The notes: a model not told the origin generated them from the sequence alone. DNA of 64,000 nucleotides from CAIXSC01 sp046349855 (GCA_046349855.1 JAXMBM010000003.1:62001-126000), one strand, 5' to 3'; shown: positions 1 to 9,657, counted from the first letter of the stretch. Numbers and translations are program-made.

Positions 1-434
1 AGGCAGGGAGCCAGGGACAAGGTCTGTCCATCAGCCAGCTTTTCGACCAGCCGCCGGTCCTCGGGAGACAGCTCGTCGAGCGACAGAATCTCGCGCGTGA
101 TCGTCCGTTCGATCTGCTGGCCGTTGTCCACGCGGCTGACCACCGTCCGCTGCAGGCGATTACCATTCAGGCGGCGGTAGATAATGTCCAGGCACAAAAG
201 ACGCCTGGCATAGGACGCAACGTGGCGGGCTCCATCCAGTGTGAAAGCGGCCGCATCGTCGACAAAGGCGACCAGTTCCCGTAGCGGCTGAATGGCCGAG
301 GGACTCCAGCGCGATTCGAGCCAAGGGAGCAGGAAATCGAGTAGTGCCGTGCGCAGCTGAGGCCATCCCAGCCAGACGGTGACCAAACTGCCGCCAACGA
401 CAACTCCCAGCCACAGCAATTCCAGACCCATCAT
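1..434 (-). CDS. Hypothetical membrane-anchored protein, 3' end outside window
   Basis: The reading frame opens at an ATG at 434 (a second ATG follows directly at 431) and stays open to the left edge, so only about 144 N-terminal residues are visible. Residues 3-22 form one hydrophobic segment (LELLWLGVVVGGSLVTVWLG), which suggests a single membrane anchor. The rest is soluble, with a charged stretch near the edge (ITREILSLDELSPEDRR). I do not recognise a family. It lies about 100 bp downstream of the M48 peptidase on the same strand, so the two may be co-transcribed. The function is unknown. Confidence 0.6.
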   Translation of the reverse strand, partial: MMGLELLWLGVVVGGSLVTVWLGWPQLRTALLDFLLPWLESRWSPSAIQPLRELVAFVDDAAAFTLDGARHVASYARRLLCLDIIYRRLNGNRLQRTVVSRVDNGQQIERTITREILSLDELSPEDRRLVEKLADGQTLSLAPC

Positions 435-536
435 GACGGTACTCCAACGATCTGGGGATGAAATGACCGACGCGGGAAAAACCGTGTCGCGGACCGTTGT
501 CCTGCGACTTTCATTGGTGTATCGCTCTGCCGACGA

Positions 537-2177
537 CTAACGGACCGATTCCGGAGCGGAGGGTGGATAAATGACCTCGCTGACGTGGCGGTCAGTCGCT
601 TGCAGCAATGCGCGACGGATGGTCGTCGGAGCCTGATCCCACTTGGAGGGAAACGGCACGGGAATCCGCACTCGCGTCGGCTGCCCGTGATCCACGGTGA
701 GCAGATCAAGTTCGTAATGGATCTGATCCACCGAAACCCGCCGGGCGACAAACGATATTCGTCGGAGAGATTCCAACGGAGTCTCGTGAAACGACCCGTG
801 ACGCTCCACCACCTCCCGCACGATGATTCGGGTAGGGTGGAGCTCGCAGGCATACTGACGTGACGCCCATTGAGTGAGTGCTTCGAGGGCATGATCGAAC
901 AGATCTCGGGCGCTGGCATCGCGGCGGCGGCTCGCGGTCCGTTCTGCCAGCTGCTCCGGCGTGTCTCGCAGGATCGCGTCGGGGCCACGCTGGACCAGCC
1001 AGTCGTTCAGGGCCCGAGCCCGCAGCACGGCAAAGGGATGGGATTGGGATGAGGAGTTCATGAGGTCGGCCAGACGGTCGAAGATGCTGTTGTCGGTCGC
1101 GTCCTGATAGTCGGCGTGCTGCCGTAACAGCTCCTCGGGATTCATCTGGTGGTAGTATGGAGGCGGAAACCCGGCCAGTTTCATCATCACCCGCAGCGCC
1201 GCCGCACGATCCTGGCAGGCCAGGTACCCAGCCCGGTCGGCGGTAAGTTCCGAGCGGCGATACCAGGCAAACAGCGTGGGGCCGAGCGTGGCGCGGACGG
1301 CCAGGTCACCCAGGCCCAACAGGCACGATACGGCGCCGCCCAGGGTGTTCTTCAAGGCTCGGGCGACCAGGTGGAAGCGGACATGTTCGGCCAGGATGTG
1401 TCCCAGCTCGTGGCCCAGGACGAAAGCCAACTCACGTTCGTCGAACAGCGCGACGGCGCTGTGGGTGATGACGATGGCCGGCGAGTCCGCTCCGACGGTG
1501 TAGGCGTCGGGCAGGCCAATCTGTACGTACAACGGCGGTGGCGTGGCCACATCGAGAACCTCGCAGACCGAGCGGTAGGTGCGATACAGTTGCGGAAGCG
1601 ACGTTGGCGTAACGGCGCAGGCGCTGGCCATGAGCTGCAGGACCTCCGCGCGGGCCAGCCGATCGGCGACCGAGGCCGCCAGCTGACCGGCCACAGGAAT
1701 GGCGCGGACCGCGTTGAGAAGAGCACGATCTTCCGGATGCTCGAACGCCGCCGACTGCAACCCTCGCAGGGGCCGGCGAGGTTGTTCGCGGAGAAAATCG
1801 CCCACCCATTGGCCCACCGACTCTTCCAGCCACTCGGGTGGCTCATACAGCACCGCAGCGGCCGACAAGAACCGTCGTTGCGGCAGGTCGAGTGTCCGGA
1901 GCCGGGCGGCGCAATACGGGGGAAATGCCGGCGGAATGTCCAGCAGCAGTTCCAACCAGCGCAGGCGAGGTTGCAATGCGGGTTCGACTGCGGCGGCGCA
2001 ACTGGCATACGCCCAGACCACCAGGGAGGCATCACGCTCGTCGGCAGCCAGAGAATTCCAGCAGGAGTCCCAGGGCGGGAGTCCCCGGGAGGAGGTGCCC
2101 GTTGGCCGAAACCAGTCGAGGAGAGCTTCCCAGGGCGCGGTGCCTGGCTCGCCTACGGGGGTGGGGGCAACGATCAT
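537..2177 (-). CDS. M48 family zinc metallopeptidase
   Basis: This is a protein of about 546 residues. The M48 zinc site HELGH is at residues 256-260 (VLGHELGHILAEH), and the third zinc ligand is probably Glu310 in RRSELTADRAG. That spacing is standard for the HtpX/Ste24/BepA superfamily. The domain sits in the middle of the chain. The first roughly 200 residues and the last roughly 130 match nothing I recognise. No signal peptide is evident. A weakly hydrophobic stretch follows the zinc site (residues 280-305). I chose the ATG at 2177; upstream in-frame codons give an arginine-rich, unconvincing N-terminus. The family degrades proteins, but the substrate cannot be inferred. Confidence 0.85.
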   Translation of the reverse strand: MIVAPTPVGEPGTAPWEALLDWFRPTGTSSRGLPPWDSCWNSLAADERDASLVVWAYASCAAAVEPALQPRLRWLELLLDIPPAFPPYCAARLRTLDLPQRRFLSAAAVLYEPPEWLEESVGQWVGDFLREQPRRPLRGLQSAAFEHPEDRALLNAVRAIPVAGQLAASVADRLARAEVLQLMASACAVTPTSLPQLYRTYRSVCEVLDVATPPPLYVQIGLPDAYTVGADSPAIVITHSAVALFDERELAFVLGHELGHILAEHVRFHLVARALKNTLGGAVSCLLGLGDLAVRATLGPTLFAWYRRSELTADRAGYLACQDRAAALRVMMKLAGFPPPYYHQMNPEELLRQHADYQDATDNSIFDRLADLMNSSSQSHPFAVLRARALNDWLVQRGPDAILRDTPEQLAERTASRRRDASARDLFDHALEALTQWASRQYACELHPTRIIVREVVERHGSFHETPLESLRRISFVARRVSVDQIHYELDLLTVDHGQPTRVRIPVPFPSKWDQAPTTIRRALLQATDRHVSEVIYPPSAPESVR

Positions 2178-2285
2178 GGGAGCAGTCCTGCAGGGCAAGA
2201 GAGAGAGCTGGTGGCCGCGGACTCGTGAAACCAGCCGAGTCCGGGCCACCAGGAAAGAGGAGTAAACGGCAGGCGAGGTGCGGTG

Positions 2286-2489
2286 TTACCACACGTCGTG
2301 AATCGTGATCCAGTCGCCGCCGGAGGTCTGCCCTTGCAGGTGAGCGGCACCGTCACCTCCGACCGGCGCGTCCGAACTCGAGTGCGTATCGGTGGGGATG
2401 CTGGGCTGAGTGGGCGGGGGCGACGGCTGCTGTCGGCGAGATTCCTGGAGCTGACGGCTGATCTGGCGGGCCTTCTGGGCGGCGGACAT
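2286..2489 (-). CDS. Small hypothetical protein, 67 aa
   Basis: The gene starts at the ATG at 2489, preceded eight bases upstream by a good AGGAG ribosome-binding site (CAGGAGATCGCCC then ATG). The product begins MSAAQKARQISRQLQESRRQ, continues through a Pro/Ser/Thr-rich stretch and ends GGDWITIHDVW. It lies just upstream of the M48 peptidase on the same strand and may lead that operon. No family is recognised. The ribosome-binding site and the position support it more than the protein itself does. Confidence 0.5.
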   Translation of the reverse strand: MSAAQKARQISRQLQESRRQQPSPPPTQPSIPTDTHSSSDAPVGGDGAAHLQGQTSGGDWITIHDVW

Positions 2490-2740
2490 GGGCGATCTCC
2501 TGACAGAGGAAGAATGGGAGAAGCGAGCGATGCCGAGGCGACCAGGCACGGCGATGGCCTGCAGTCGCATCTCGAGGAACCAGCGTTCGCTTTCCACTCT
2601 CCGTATCGCCGTCCCGGCGAGCGTCGGACAGGTCACCCAAAAAAGAATGGGAAATCCGACCTCCGACGGCCGCACGGCTCCTCAGCCTTCGCCTCTCGCT
2701 TCACGGGAGAGTGCGGGCGCGCAGCGTCCAGGTGCGGCGC

Positions 2741-2832
2741 ATTGAGGTGCGGGGCATGGTCGTGGATCGCTCCGCGAGCCAACGCCTCTGTATCCGGACA
2801 CTGTCTGAAGCCGGAGAACCCGGCGCTGTCCA
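2741..2832. repeat. Dispersed palindromic repeat, copy A (degenerate)
   Basis: This is one of four loci sharing a conserved core: GTCGTGGATCGCTCCGCG, then CCAACGCCTCTGT, then TCCGGAC. This copy lacks the second palindrome arm. After the core it moves into AAGCCGGAGAACC, a flank also present at the end of copy B (15040-15055). Its left flank (GCGGGGCAT) is shared with copy C at 26727. Confidence 0.7.
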
Positions 2833-2998
2833 ACACAGCACCGGCGAACCGACAGCCGATTTCCCCCTTTAACTGGACAGCGCCACTTGGCGGCGCATTC
2901 TTCAGTACTTCCGGCCCCGAACGGCAACGCTGTGAAGCATCCTTTTTTACGGGAAAAATAGAGTTGTCACGTTCGAGAGAAAATGAAAAAGGCCAGAT

Positions 2999-3403
2999 TG
3001 AGGTAGACCCCAAGAGCTGGACAGGCGGCGGGATCGCGCAAGAGAGAGCCGGGATCTGGGCTTAAGCGTGCGACGTGTGTCTTGAATGGATGCCGTGCTA
3101 CGCGAGCTCGATACCGTGGTACACCTCGTACGGAGTTCGACGCCCCAGGCCTTGATGCGGGCGACGATGCGTGTAGTGGTCAAACCACTGTGTCAAGCCT
3201 TCCATCAGATCGGCTCCGTTGCGGTAGTCCTTGAGGTAGATGTCTTCGTATTTCACGCTTCGCCACAACCGCTCGATGAACACGTTGTCCAACGCTCGCC
3301 CCCGGCCGTCCATGCTGATCGCCACGCCCCCGGCGATCAGTCGCGACGTGAATCCGTCACTCGTGAACTGCGAGCCTTGATCCGTGTTGAAGATCTCCGG
3401 TCA
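2999..3403 (-). mobile_element. IS3-family insertion sequence remnant
   Basis: The terminal sequence at 2999-3023 begins TGAGGTAGACCCC and ends TGGACA, which matches the usual IS3-family end pattern. Inside it lies the 3' part of the transposase (next entry). The coding similarity stops abruptly at about 3403, where unrelated sequence begins, so the rest of the element has been lost. Confidence 0.75.
3098..3403 (-). pseudogene. IS3-family transposase, C-terminal fragment
   Basis: About 100 residues of an rve-type integrase core remain. They include the second catalytic Asp in IFNTDQGSQFTS and the catalytic Glu in DNVFIERLWRSVKYEDIYL, and end with the family tail YTHRRPHQGLGRRTPYEVY before a TAG at 3098-3100. 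The first catalytic Asp, the helix-turn-helix OrfA and the upstream half are missing. The frame is otherwise intact, which suggests a fairly recent truncation. Confidence 0.85.
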
Positions 3404-3443
3404 CCGCGATCCGCAGCAAAACAAAGCCGCCGGAGCAAGAGCA

Positions 3444-3563
3444 ACCACGGATTACACGGAGAACACGGATAAGACAAACAAGCGGTGACGTCGTCCCGCG
3501 ATCAACGCTTTCCCAGCAGGCGCGGCCGATGACTTGATCCGTGTCATCCGTGTTATCCGTGGT
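3444..3563. repeat. Paired inverted CACGGAT repeat
   Basis: At 3444-3470 the sequence runs ACCACGGATTACACGGAG with further ACACGGAT units. At 3536-3563 the reverse-oriented equivalent (ATCCGTG units ending ATCCGTGGT) appears. The two blocks can pair over about 27 bases around a 65-base loop. ACCACGGAT-type arrays are common in environmental genomes and are often mistaken for genes. The rest of 3404-3736 shows nothing else I can identify. Confidence 0.7.
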
Positions 3564-3736
3564 CAAAACCCCCTGGGTGAAGCCGCACATTGGCCCGGAC
3601 CCGCAACCAATCGGAGCGATCAATGATGCAAGATCGCTCGGCATCGAACTGAGGACGGATCAACACGGTGAGCGTTCAAGCGGGCGAACCAGGGTTCCGC
3701 GTCTCGGCCAGCGTTCCCTCCACCGCTTCGGCGGCG

Positions 3737-4750
3737 TCACCCTCCCGGAGCGCCCTGAGTATTGACGTACAGCGAGTACAACGACGTGCTGCCGCACATG
3801 AAGAGCCGATTGCGGTGGCGCCCGCCGAAGCAGACATTGGCGCAGCGTTCTGGCAGGTCGATGCGTCCGATCAGTTTTCCCAAGGGGTTGAACACCGACA
3901 CGCCGTCGAGTCCTTCCTTGCCCATTCCCCAGCCGCACCATAGATTCCCGTCCACATCGACACGGAAGCCGTCGGGCGTCCCGTCGTCCTCGGCCGTAAT
4001 CAGCACGCGACTGTTGGCGAGACGGGTGCCGCGATCGGTTACGTCGTAGGCGCGAATGACCCTTGGGGTGACGCCGGCCTCAACGATATACAGCTGCGAT
4101 TCGTCGGGCGAGAAGGCCAGTCCATTGGGACGCTGAATGTCGCCGGCCACCACCGTCAGACGTTGCGTTGTCGGATCCCAGCGGTAGACATTCGTCGGCA
4201 ATTCGACTTTGTCCACGTGCCCTTCGTAAAAGCTCAGGATGCCGAATGGAGGGTCGGTGAACCACAGCGAACCGTCCGACTTGCAGACGATGTCATTGGG
4301 CGAATTAAGTGGCAGGTCCGAATAACGGTCGGCAATCACCGTAATCGAACCGTCGTATTCCGTCCGCGTGACACGTCGCGCATCGTGTTCGCACGTCACC
4401 AGACGGCCTTGCCGGTCCCGCGTGTTGCCGTTGGCGTGGTTCGAGGGCTTGCGGAAGACCGAGACCGCGCCGGTTTCCTCTTCCCATTTCATGATCCGGT
4501 TGTTCGGGATGTCACTCCACAAAAGATAGCGACCATCGCCAAACCAGACCGGCCCCTCGGCCCAACGCATGCCGGTCGCGAGGCGCTCGACCTTGGCCAG
4601 GTTGAGTCGATAGCGGGCAAAGCTGGGATCGATGACTCGGACGAGTGGATCGGGATAGCGCGAGCTGGGTTGCCATTCAGCGGAGGAGGTGGCGGCAAGG
4701 TTCATAGTGAAGAGAGCGGCGGTGGAATGAAGAAAAGATCGGCGATGCAT
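3737..4750 (-). CDS. SMP-30/gluconolactonase-like beta-propeller protein
   Basis: This 337-residue protein begins MHRRSFLHSTAALFTMN, a twin-arginine-like export signal, and is probably periplasmic. The body has family landmarks: RWAEGPVWFGDGRYLLWSD near residue 62, NDIVCKSDGSLWFTDP, RPNGLAFSPDESQLYIVE, and a late DGFRVDVDGNLWCGW. These carry the acidic and Asn metal ligands of the SGL fold. Family members hydrolyse sugar lactones or act as calcium-bound esterases; the substrate here is unknown. It follows the DUF1552 gene by 14 bp and is the last gene of a three-gene operon. Confidence 0.88.
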   Translation of the reverse strand: MHRRSFLHSTAALFTMNLAATSSAEWQPSSRYPDPLVRVIDPSFARYRLNLAKVERLATGMRWAEGPVWFGDGRYLLWSDIPNNRIMKWEEETGAVSVFRKPSNHANGNTRDRQGRLVTCEHDARRVTRTEYDGSITVIADRYSDLPLNSPNDIVCKSDGSLWFTDPPFGILSFYEGHVDKVELPTNVYRWDPTTQRLTVVAGDIQRPNGLAFSPDESQLYIVEAGVTPRVIRAYDVTDRGTRLANSRVLITAEDDGTPDGFRVDVDGNLWCGWGMGKEGLDGVSVFNPLGKLIGRIDLPERCANVCFGGRHRNRLFMCGSTSLYSLYVNTQGAPGG

Positions 4751-4764
4751 GAACGGGTTCCTGG

Positions 4765-6027
4765 CTAGATCTGATCGACGGTGCTCGTGCTGCTGCCGAA
4801 GCGGTCCAGGGGAATATCTAACTGGCGAAGCATGCGGACGAACAGGTTCGAGAGAGGCGTGTTGGCGCGGCGGTCACCCGCCACGTGTCCCGCATGGCGG
4901 AACCCGCCGCCGGCCAGCAGAACCGGCAGATTATCGGTTGCATGGGACGAGGCATTCCCGAGGTTGCTCGTGTGCAGCACCACGGTCTGGTCGAGCAGCG
5001 AGGCGCCGGCGAGCTGGGTTTGCTTCAGTTTGGTGAGTAGTTCTGCGAACAACCGCATCTCCGCCTCTTCGATCACCGCCAGCTGGCGGAGTTTGTTTTC
5101 ATCCTGACCATGGTGGGAGGCGTCGTGGTGCGTCAGCGTGATCCCCTCCATGAGGAGGTTTTCCGCATGAGAGTACAAGTATAGGGAGATGACGCGTGTC
5201 GAGTCGGTCAGCAGGGCCAGATGGACCAGGTCGAACCACTGCTGTTCGCGGTCCAGCATTCGCCGCGGCGGGTCGGCGAAGCGCGCGGTCTGATCGGCAT
5301 TCAGGCGAGGCTTGGGCCGCCGCACCCAGGCCTCGTCCTGCTGCAGACGCTGCTCCGCTTCGCGAATGGAGGTCAACAGCAACTCCAGTCGCTGCTGATC
5401 CGAGGGCGGGAGCGACCGAGCCAGGGAGCGGGCCTGTTCCCGCACGCCGTCCAGGATGCTGTGCCCCTGCGCGATATGCTGAATCTCGCGTTCGGTCTCC
5501 TGCGGCGAGCCGTCGATGAACAATTTGCGGAACACATTGGCGATCGAGTCGTCGCTGGGGACCTTGACCCCCTGACGGTTCCAGGACAGTTCGCCGCCGC
5601 CGAGGACCAGGGAGGCGAACCTCGTATCGGTCCCCAGACGCGGCGCAACCTCCTGGTCGAGCGAGATCGTGTTCTTCAAGCTGTTGCGATCTCGCATCCC
5701 CTCGGCACCGACACCGGTCATCAGGGCCACTTCTGTCTGGTGCCCGCCTCCGTATCCCAGGTGAGACATTCCGGAGAACAAGGTGAAATCGTTACGCAGA
5801 TCGGCCAGCGGGGCCAGGTAGCGGGTGGGCTGGTAGTCGCGTCCGGTCTGCTCGGGGAACAGATGCGACGCATGCAGTCCCAGAGGGCGACCGATCAACA
5901 GCAACCGCTTGCGCTGCAGGGAGGCACTCTGCGAGTCGGCGCGTAAACCCCGAGGCAACCAGGCATCGAACAGCGGCAAAGCGATCGCCACGGCACCACA
6001 GCGGAGAAAACTTCGACGAGCGACCAT
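4765..6027 (-). CDS. DUF1552 (HXXSHH) domain protein
   Basis: From the ATG at 6027 the product has 420 residues. It begins MVARRSFLRCGAVAIALPL, a twin-arginine-like signal. A GTG at 6039 could also start it and would overlap the preceding gene. The family-naming motif is visible as HDASHH at residues 301-306. Other conserved blocks are SGMSHLGYGGGHQTEVALMTG near residue 86 and VVLHTSNLGNASSHATDNLP near the C-terminus. The fold is related to alkaline phosphatases and DUF1501. In planctomycetes such genes regularly follow a DUF1592 cytochrome-like gene, as here. The biochemical role is not established. Confidence 0.92.
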   Translation of the reverse strand: MVARRSFLRCGAVAIALPLFDAWLPRGLRADSQSASLQRKRLLLIGRPLGLHASHLFPEQTGRDYQPTRYLAPLADLRNDFTLFSGMSHLGYGGGHQTEVALMTGVGAEGMRDRNSLKNTISLDQEVAPRLGTDTRFASLVLGGGELSWNRQGVKVPSDDSIANVFRKLFIDGSPQETEREIQHIAQGHSILDGVREQARSLARSLPPSDQQRLELLLTSIREAEQRLQQDEAWVRRPKPRLNADQTARFADPPRRMLDREQQWFDLVHLALLTDSTRVISLYLYSHAENLLMEGITLTHHDASHHGQDENKLRQLAVIEEAEMRLFAELLTKLKQTQLAGASLLDQTVVLHTSNLGNASSHATDNLPVLLAGGGFRHAGHVAGDRRANTPLSNLFVRMLRQLDIPLDRFGSSTSTVDQI

Positions 6028-6035
6028 TCCGGAAC

Positions 6036-8594
6036 TCACTTGGAAAGAAACAGCCGGGATTGCACCACGTCGTGCAGCAGCGAGCGAAAACCATACTGCG
6101 GTTGCCGTGACCGGATCACAAACTGCTCGATCACTTCGCGGTCCGCAAACTGGATTTCGCCACCCGTCGAGTAGACCACGAGCTTCTCGGCCAGATTGCG
6201 CACCAGTTGATCCGAATCGGCCAGCAGCAGCTGCTTGTAGTCATCGATGTTGCGGAATGCCTGGCCGGCGGGAGTCTTGCCCGAGGCGTCCACGTCCGGT
6301 CCTCGCACCACTTGTCGCCCCGGGTAGTTGGCCAAAGGTGTCCACAGTTCGCGGCGGACGATCGTTCCCCGGTAGAAGTCGCGCCAGCCGCCGATCACGT
6401 CGAACGATTCGAGTGCGAAGCCGGGAGGATCGATCGACTGGTGGCAGGCGGCGCAGGCGGTGTCGGTTCGATGTTTATCGAGCTGCTCACGAATCGTGGT
6501 CGTCCCGCGGATATCGGGCTCAATGGCTGCGACGTTGGCCGGCGGAGGGGCCGGCGGTTGGCCGAGGATCCGTTCGAGCACCCATTTGCCGCGCAGCACG
6601 GGGGAGGTCTTCGTGCCGTCGGCCGTTACCTTGAGGATGGCGGCCTGGGTGAGTAAACCACCGCGATGACTTTCGGGCGGCAAGGCCACCCGCCGCAACT
6701 CGCCACCCGTCACTCCCGGGATGCCATAGTGCTGCGCGAGTCGCTCGTTGAGGAACGACCAGTCGGCTCCGACAAACTCGCGGATCGGCAAATCCTTCTC
6801 GAGGATCTCGGCGAAGAACCGCGTTGTTTCCCGCGGCATCGACCACGCCAGAAAATCATCGAACTCGCCGTACACGGCCGGATCCGGCGTCGTGGCGTTG
6901 ATCTGCCGCAGGTCGAGCCACTGGCCGGCGAAATGCTCGGTGAATCGCTGGGCACGCCGGTCGGCCAACAGACGCTCCACCTGCTCGCGCAGCAGCGCGG
7001 GTTGCGATAACTTACCTTGCGCCGCGAGATCAAGCAGTTCTTGGTCAGGAGTTGTCGACCAGAGGAAATACGACAGGCGAGCGGCCACGGCATAGTCATC
7101 GAGTCGCCCGGCGTCGGCGTCGCGGGCGCTACCAGAGATCGGTTCGGTCAGGTAAAGAAAGTGCGGGGAACAGAGCGCGGCCCGGTAGGCCAGCAGCATG
7201 GCATTTTCGAAGGACTCGCGACGATCGAGCGCCGCATGGGCCAACCCGACGTAGTAGTCGAGCAATTCATCCGGGACGGGGCGGCGGAAGGCCTGGGGAA
7301 GGAACGTGGCGAGCAGGCGTCGAGCATCGCCGCGCGGGTCCGAGGAGTCGACTTCGAATGCGGCACCGCGATACGACTGTTTGAATGGCAACTCGCCAAA
7401 CAGTCGCACATACCCCGGGGGCGGCCAAGGTTCGAGCGGTCCGGAAATCTCCACCCAGTGCAACGCGATGCCCGGCAATTCGTCGAGGGGACGTTCCCGA
7501 TCGGTTCCTTCCCGCAGCTGTCGTTCGGTGGGCAACGTCCAACCCGTCACATCGACCAGTTCACGGGCCCGCAAGTCCACTTCCAATTCAATGACCCGCG
7601 GCTCGCCCGCCGGTGCGTCCCGCACGTCGATCGTCTGCGTTTCGGCTCGCCCCCAGTCCCAGCCCACGGTGAAGCGGATCGGCCACGGACGGTCGCCCGT
7701 ATGGAGTGCCGCGACGGCGGCCCGAACTCGATACCGCCCGTCGGATGGCACCGTGGCGGTACCGAACGAAACGTGACTCCAGGGTTTAACGTACTGTTCG
7801 AGCACGTCGCCGGTGAGGCGTACCGAACGGCCCGGCAAGCTCGCTGCCTGCTTCTGTTTCTCGAACACCTGCCGTCCGGTGAGTCGCGAGTGAAACGGTT
7901 CGGGACGTCGCCGAGGGATGACCGCCTGCAAGGCCCGTTCCGCCGCTTCCTGATAGCGCAGGAGATGGACCGACGAGACGTCGAGGACGGCACTGACGTT
8001 GTCGAAACCCGACGCGATATTGTCGCTGGGCAACAGGTCGCGGACCGTGATGCGCGGGTGGAGCAGATCGCGGAGTGTCGTTTCGTACTCGGTGCGATTG
8101 AGCCGCCTCAACACCACCCGTCCGGTGGCCCGCTGGCGTTCGAGCGACAGAGCGGTGAGGTGCCGTGCCAGCCGGTCGACCAACCGCTGTCGCTCCTCGG
8201 CCGACGGTGTGGGCGCGTCTGCGGGTGGCATGCGTCCCAGGCGTATCTGGTCGTAAACGCGCGTCCAACGATCCAACTGCTCCGGTCCGGTGGCCAGAGA
8301 GGTCAGTGACAGCTGGCCTTCCGCGGTGGCGTCATCGTGGCACTCGGCACAGTGCCGCTGAAGCAGCGTTCCGAGCGTCGAGTCACCAAAGGGCGGGGCT
8401 GCGCGAGACAACGCGGGCCACGAGAGGGCGCCGCACAGCAACAGCAGCCCGCCACACCAGCGGCGCCAGGCGGCTCCCCGTTCCCGGCGACTTGGCGAGG
8501 AACGGGACGAAGGTGGACTGTCCGTTGGGGCGGCCGCCAATCGCCGAGCATGCGTCAGTAAGACGGTAGCAGTTGCGTGTCGTTGGTACCCCAT
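6036..8594 (-). CDS. DUF1592/DUF1588/DUF1585 cytochrome-like protein
   Basis: This is an exported protein of about 852 residues. A hydrophobic signal segment at 46-60 is followed by a haem-c motif CAECH at residues 82-86. Then come the DUF1587 region (VVLRRLNRTEYETTLRDLL), DUF1595/DUF1592 (FLPQAFRRPVPDELLDYY, ALCSPHFLYLTE), DUF1588 (HRGGLLTQAAILKVTADGT) and DUF1585 (CAACHQSIDPPGFALESFD, with a second CAACH). This is the standard domain order of the planctomycete PSD/PSCyt group. A role as a haem-bearing partner of the DUF1552 protein is inferred from constant adjacency. The start is uncertain: the ATG at 8594 leaves a long N-terminus before the signal. Confidence 0.9.
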   Translation of the reverse strand: MGYQRHATATVLLTHARRLAAAPTDSPPSSRSSPSRRERGAAWRRWCGGLLLLCGALSWPALSRAAPPFGDSTLGTLLQRHCAECHDDATAEGQLSLTSLATGPEQLDRWTRVYDQIRLGRMPPADAPTPSAEERQRLVDRLARHLTALSLERQRATGRVVLRRLNRTEYETTLRDLLHPRITVRDLLPSDNIASGFDNVSAVLDVSSVHLLRYQEAAERALQAVIPRRRPEPFHSRLTGRQVFEKQKQAASLPGRSVRLTGDVLEQYVKPWSHVSFGTATVPSDGRYRVRAAVAALHTGDRPWPIRFTVGWDWGRAETQTIDVRDAPAGEPRVIELEVDLRARELVDVTGWTLPTERQLREGTDRERPLDELPGIALHWVEISGPLEPWPPPGYVRLFGELPFKQSYRGAAFEVDSSDPRGDARRLLATFLPQAFRRPVPDELLDYYVGLAHAALDRRESFENAMLLAYRAALCSPHFLYLTEPISGSARDADAGRLDDYAVAARLSYFLWSTTPDQELLDLAAQGKLSQPALLREQVERLLADRRAQRFTEHFAGQWLDLRQINATTPDPAVYGEFDDFLAWSMPRETTRFFAEILEKDLPIREFVGADWSFLNERLAQHYGIPGVTGGELRRVALPPESHRGGLLTQAAILKVTADGTKTSPVLRGKWVLERILGQPPAPPPANVAAIEPDIRGTTTIREQLDKHRTDTACAACHQSIDPPGFALESFDVIGGWRDFYRGTIVRRELWTPLANYPGRQVVRGPDVDASGKTPAGQAFRNIDDYKQLLLADSDQLVRNLAEKLVVYSTGGEIQFADREVIEQFVIRSRQPQYGFRSLLHDVVQSRLFLSK

Positions 8595-8724
8595 CCCGCC
8601 AGGCTCCAGGTGGCTCCACCTTTCCGCTCGGTATGGGTACCAACTTATGCGGGCTCCCCCAGGGAATGCAAGCAACCGCTCACTTCCTCGAGTTGTCGGC
8701 GCGCCGAATGGGACGAGTGCTCGG

Positions 8725-9546
8725 TCAACGCTGCGATTTCCGGTACGACGGACTGCCGGTCAACGCGGGTTGCTGAGGCCGCACGCAGGCCTCGTCACCA
8801 TCCGAGGACGACGGGAGCAGAGGACGCAGCTGTGGTACGAACATCGGGACCCGCCGCTGGTAGTCGGCGTACTGCCGGCCAAAATGAGCCACCAGGTCGC
8901 GTTCCTCCAGGACGGCTGCCGCCGCCATGTAAAACGTCAGGGTGGCGGCGAACACCAGGTGGCCCAGCGTCATCGTCGGGGTGGCCCAGAATGCCAGGGT
9001 CCAGCCCAGATAGAGAGGGTGTCGGACGTGGCGGTAGAACAGGGGAATGCGGAAGGCCGGCGGCGCGTACTCCTGGCCCCGCAAATGCAGCCACACCTGC
9101 CGAGTGCCAAACAGATCGAAGTGGCTGATCAGCAGGGTCACGAAGGGGACCAGCAGCCAGCCGGCCACGAATACGCACCACAGACCCCAGCGCAAGGCAG
9201 GCAGCTGGACATCCCAGACGATGCTGTCCACCGGACGCCATTGCCACATCAGCAGGATCGTGACGGCACAGGAAGCCCAGACGTAGGTGGACCTCTCGAT
9301 CGGCTGCGGGATCACCCGTGTCCAGACCCGTTTGAACGCCGGTCGAGCCATGACCGAGTGTTGCACGGCAAACAGCCCCAGCAGCAGCAGATCGATGGCG
9401 ATCGCGGTCCCGAACGAACTGGTGGGCGGGGAGTCGATCGATTGGGGAACCCCCAGATTGCCGACAAATGCCGCCAGGTAGAGGAACACCCCGAGGAACA
9501 CCCCGTGCCCCAGCAAGCCATACGTAAAGAACATCCAGCGTTTCAT
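8725..9546 (-). CDS. mddA: Methanethiol S-methyltransferase (MddA)-like membrane protein
   Basis: This is a 273-residue membrane protein starting at the ATG at 9546 after a purine-rich GAGAGAGACGACC. Five or so hydrophobic segments are visible (for example FFTYGLLGHGVFLGVFLYLA, AIAIDLLLLGLFAVQHSVMA, LRWGLWCVFVAGWLLVPF). The C-terminal catalytic core of the isoprenylcysteine methyltransferase/NnrU superfamily is present as YRHVRHPLYLGWTLAFWATP, with ERDLVAHFGRQYADYQRRV after it. The ILLMWQWRP block and overall length fit MddA, which makes dimethyl sulfide from methanethiol and S-adenosylmethionine. It is divergent from a TetR regulator. NnrU-type proteins are the main alternative. Confidence 0.75.
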   Translation of the reverse strand: MKRWMFFTYGLLGHGVFLGVFLYLAAFVGNLGVPQSIDSPPTSSFGTAIAIDLLLLGLFAVQHSVMARPAFKRVWTRVIPQPIERSTYVWASCAVTILLMWQWRPVDSIVWDVQLPALRWGLWCVFVAGWLLVPFVTLLISHFDLFGTRQVWLHLRGQEYAPPAFRIPLFYRHVRHPLYLGWTLAFWATPTMTLGHLVFAATLTFYMAAAAVLEERDLVAHFGRQYADYQRRVPMFVPQLRPLLPSSSDGDEACVRPQQPALTGSPSYRKSQR

Positions 9547-9657
9547 GGTCGTCTCTCTCTCATGCAAGACAAGTTGGCGGACAGGAGGTGACAAGGTGAC
9601 GATGAGTCCGCCGGTCATCGCTGGAGATGAGTATCGCCATCTGCGGATTCGTGTATA

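Noticed and set aside
3541..3765. A short plus-strand frame after the CACGGAT array
   Set aside because: It begins in the repeat itself and runs into the SMP-30 3' end. No motif or ribosome-binding site is seen.
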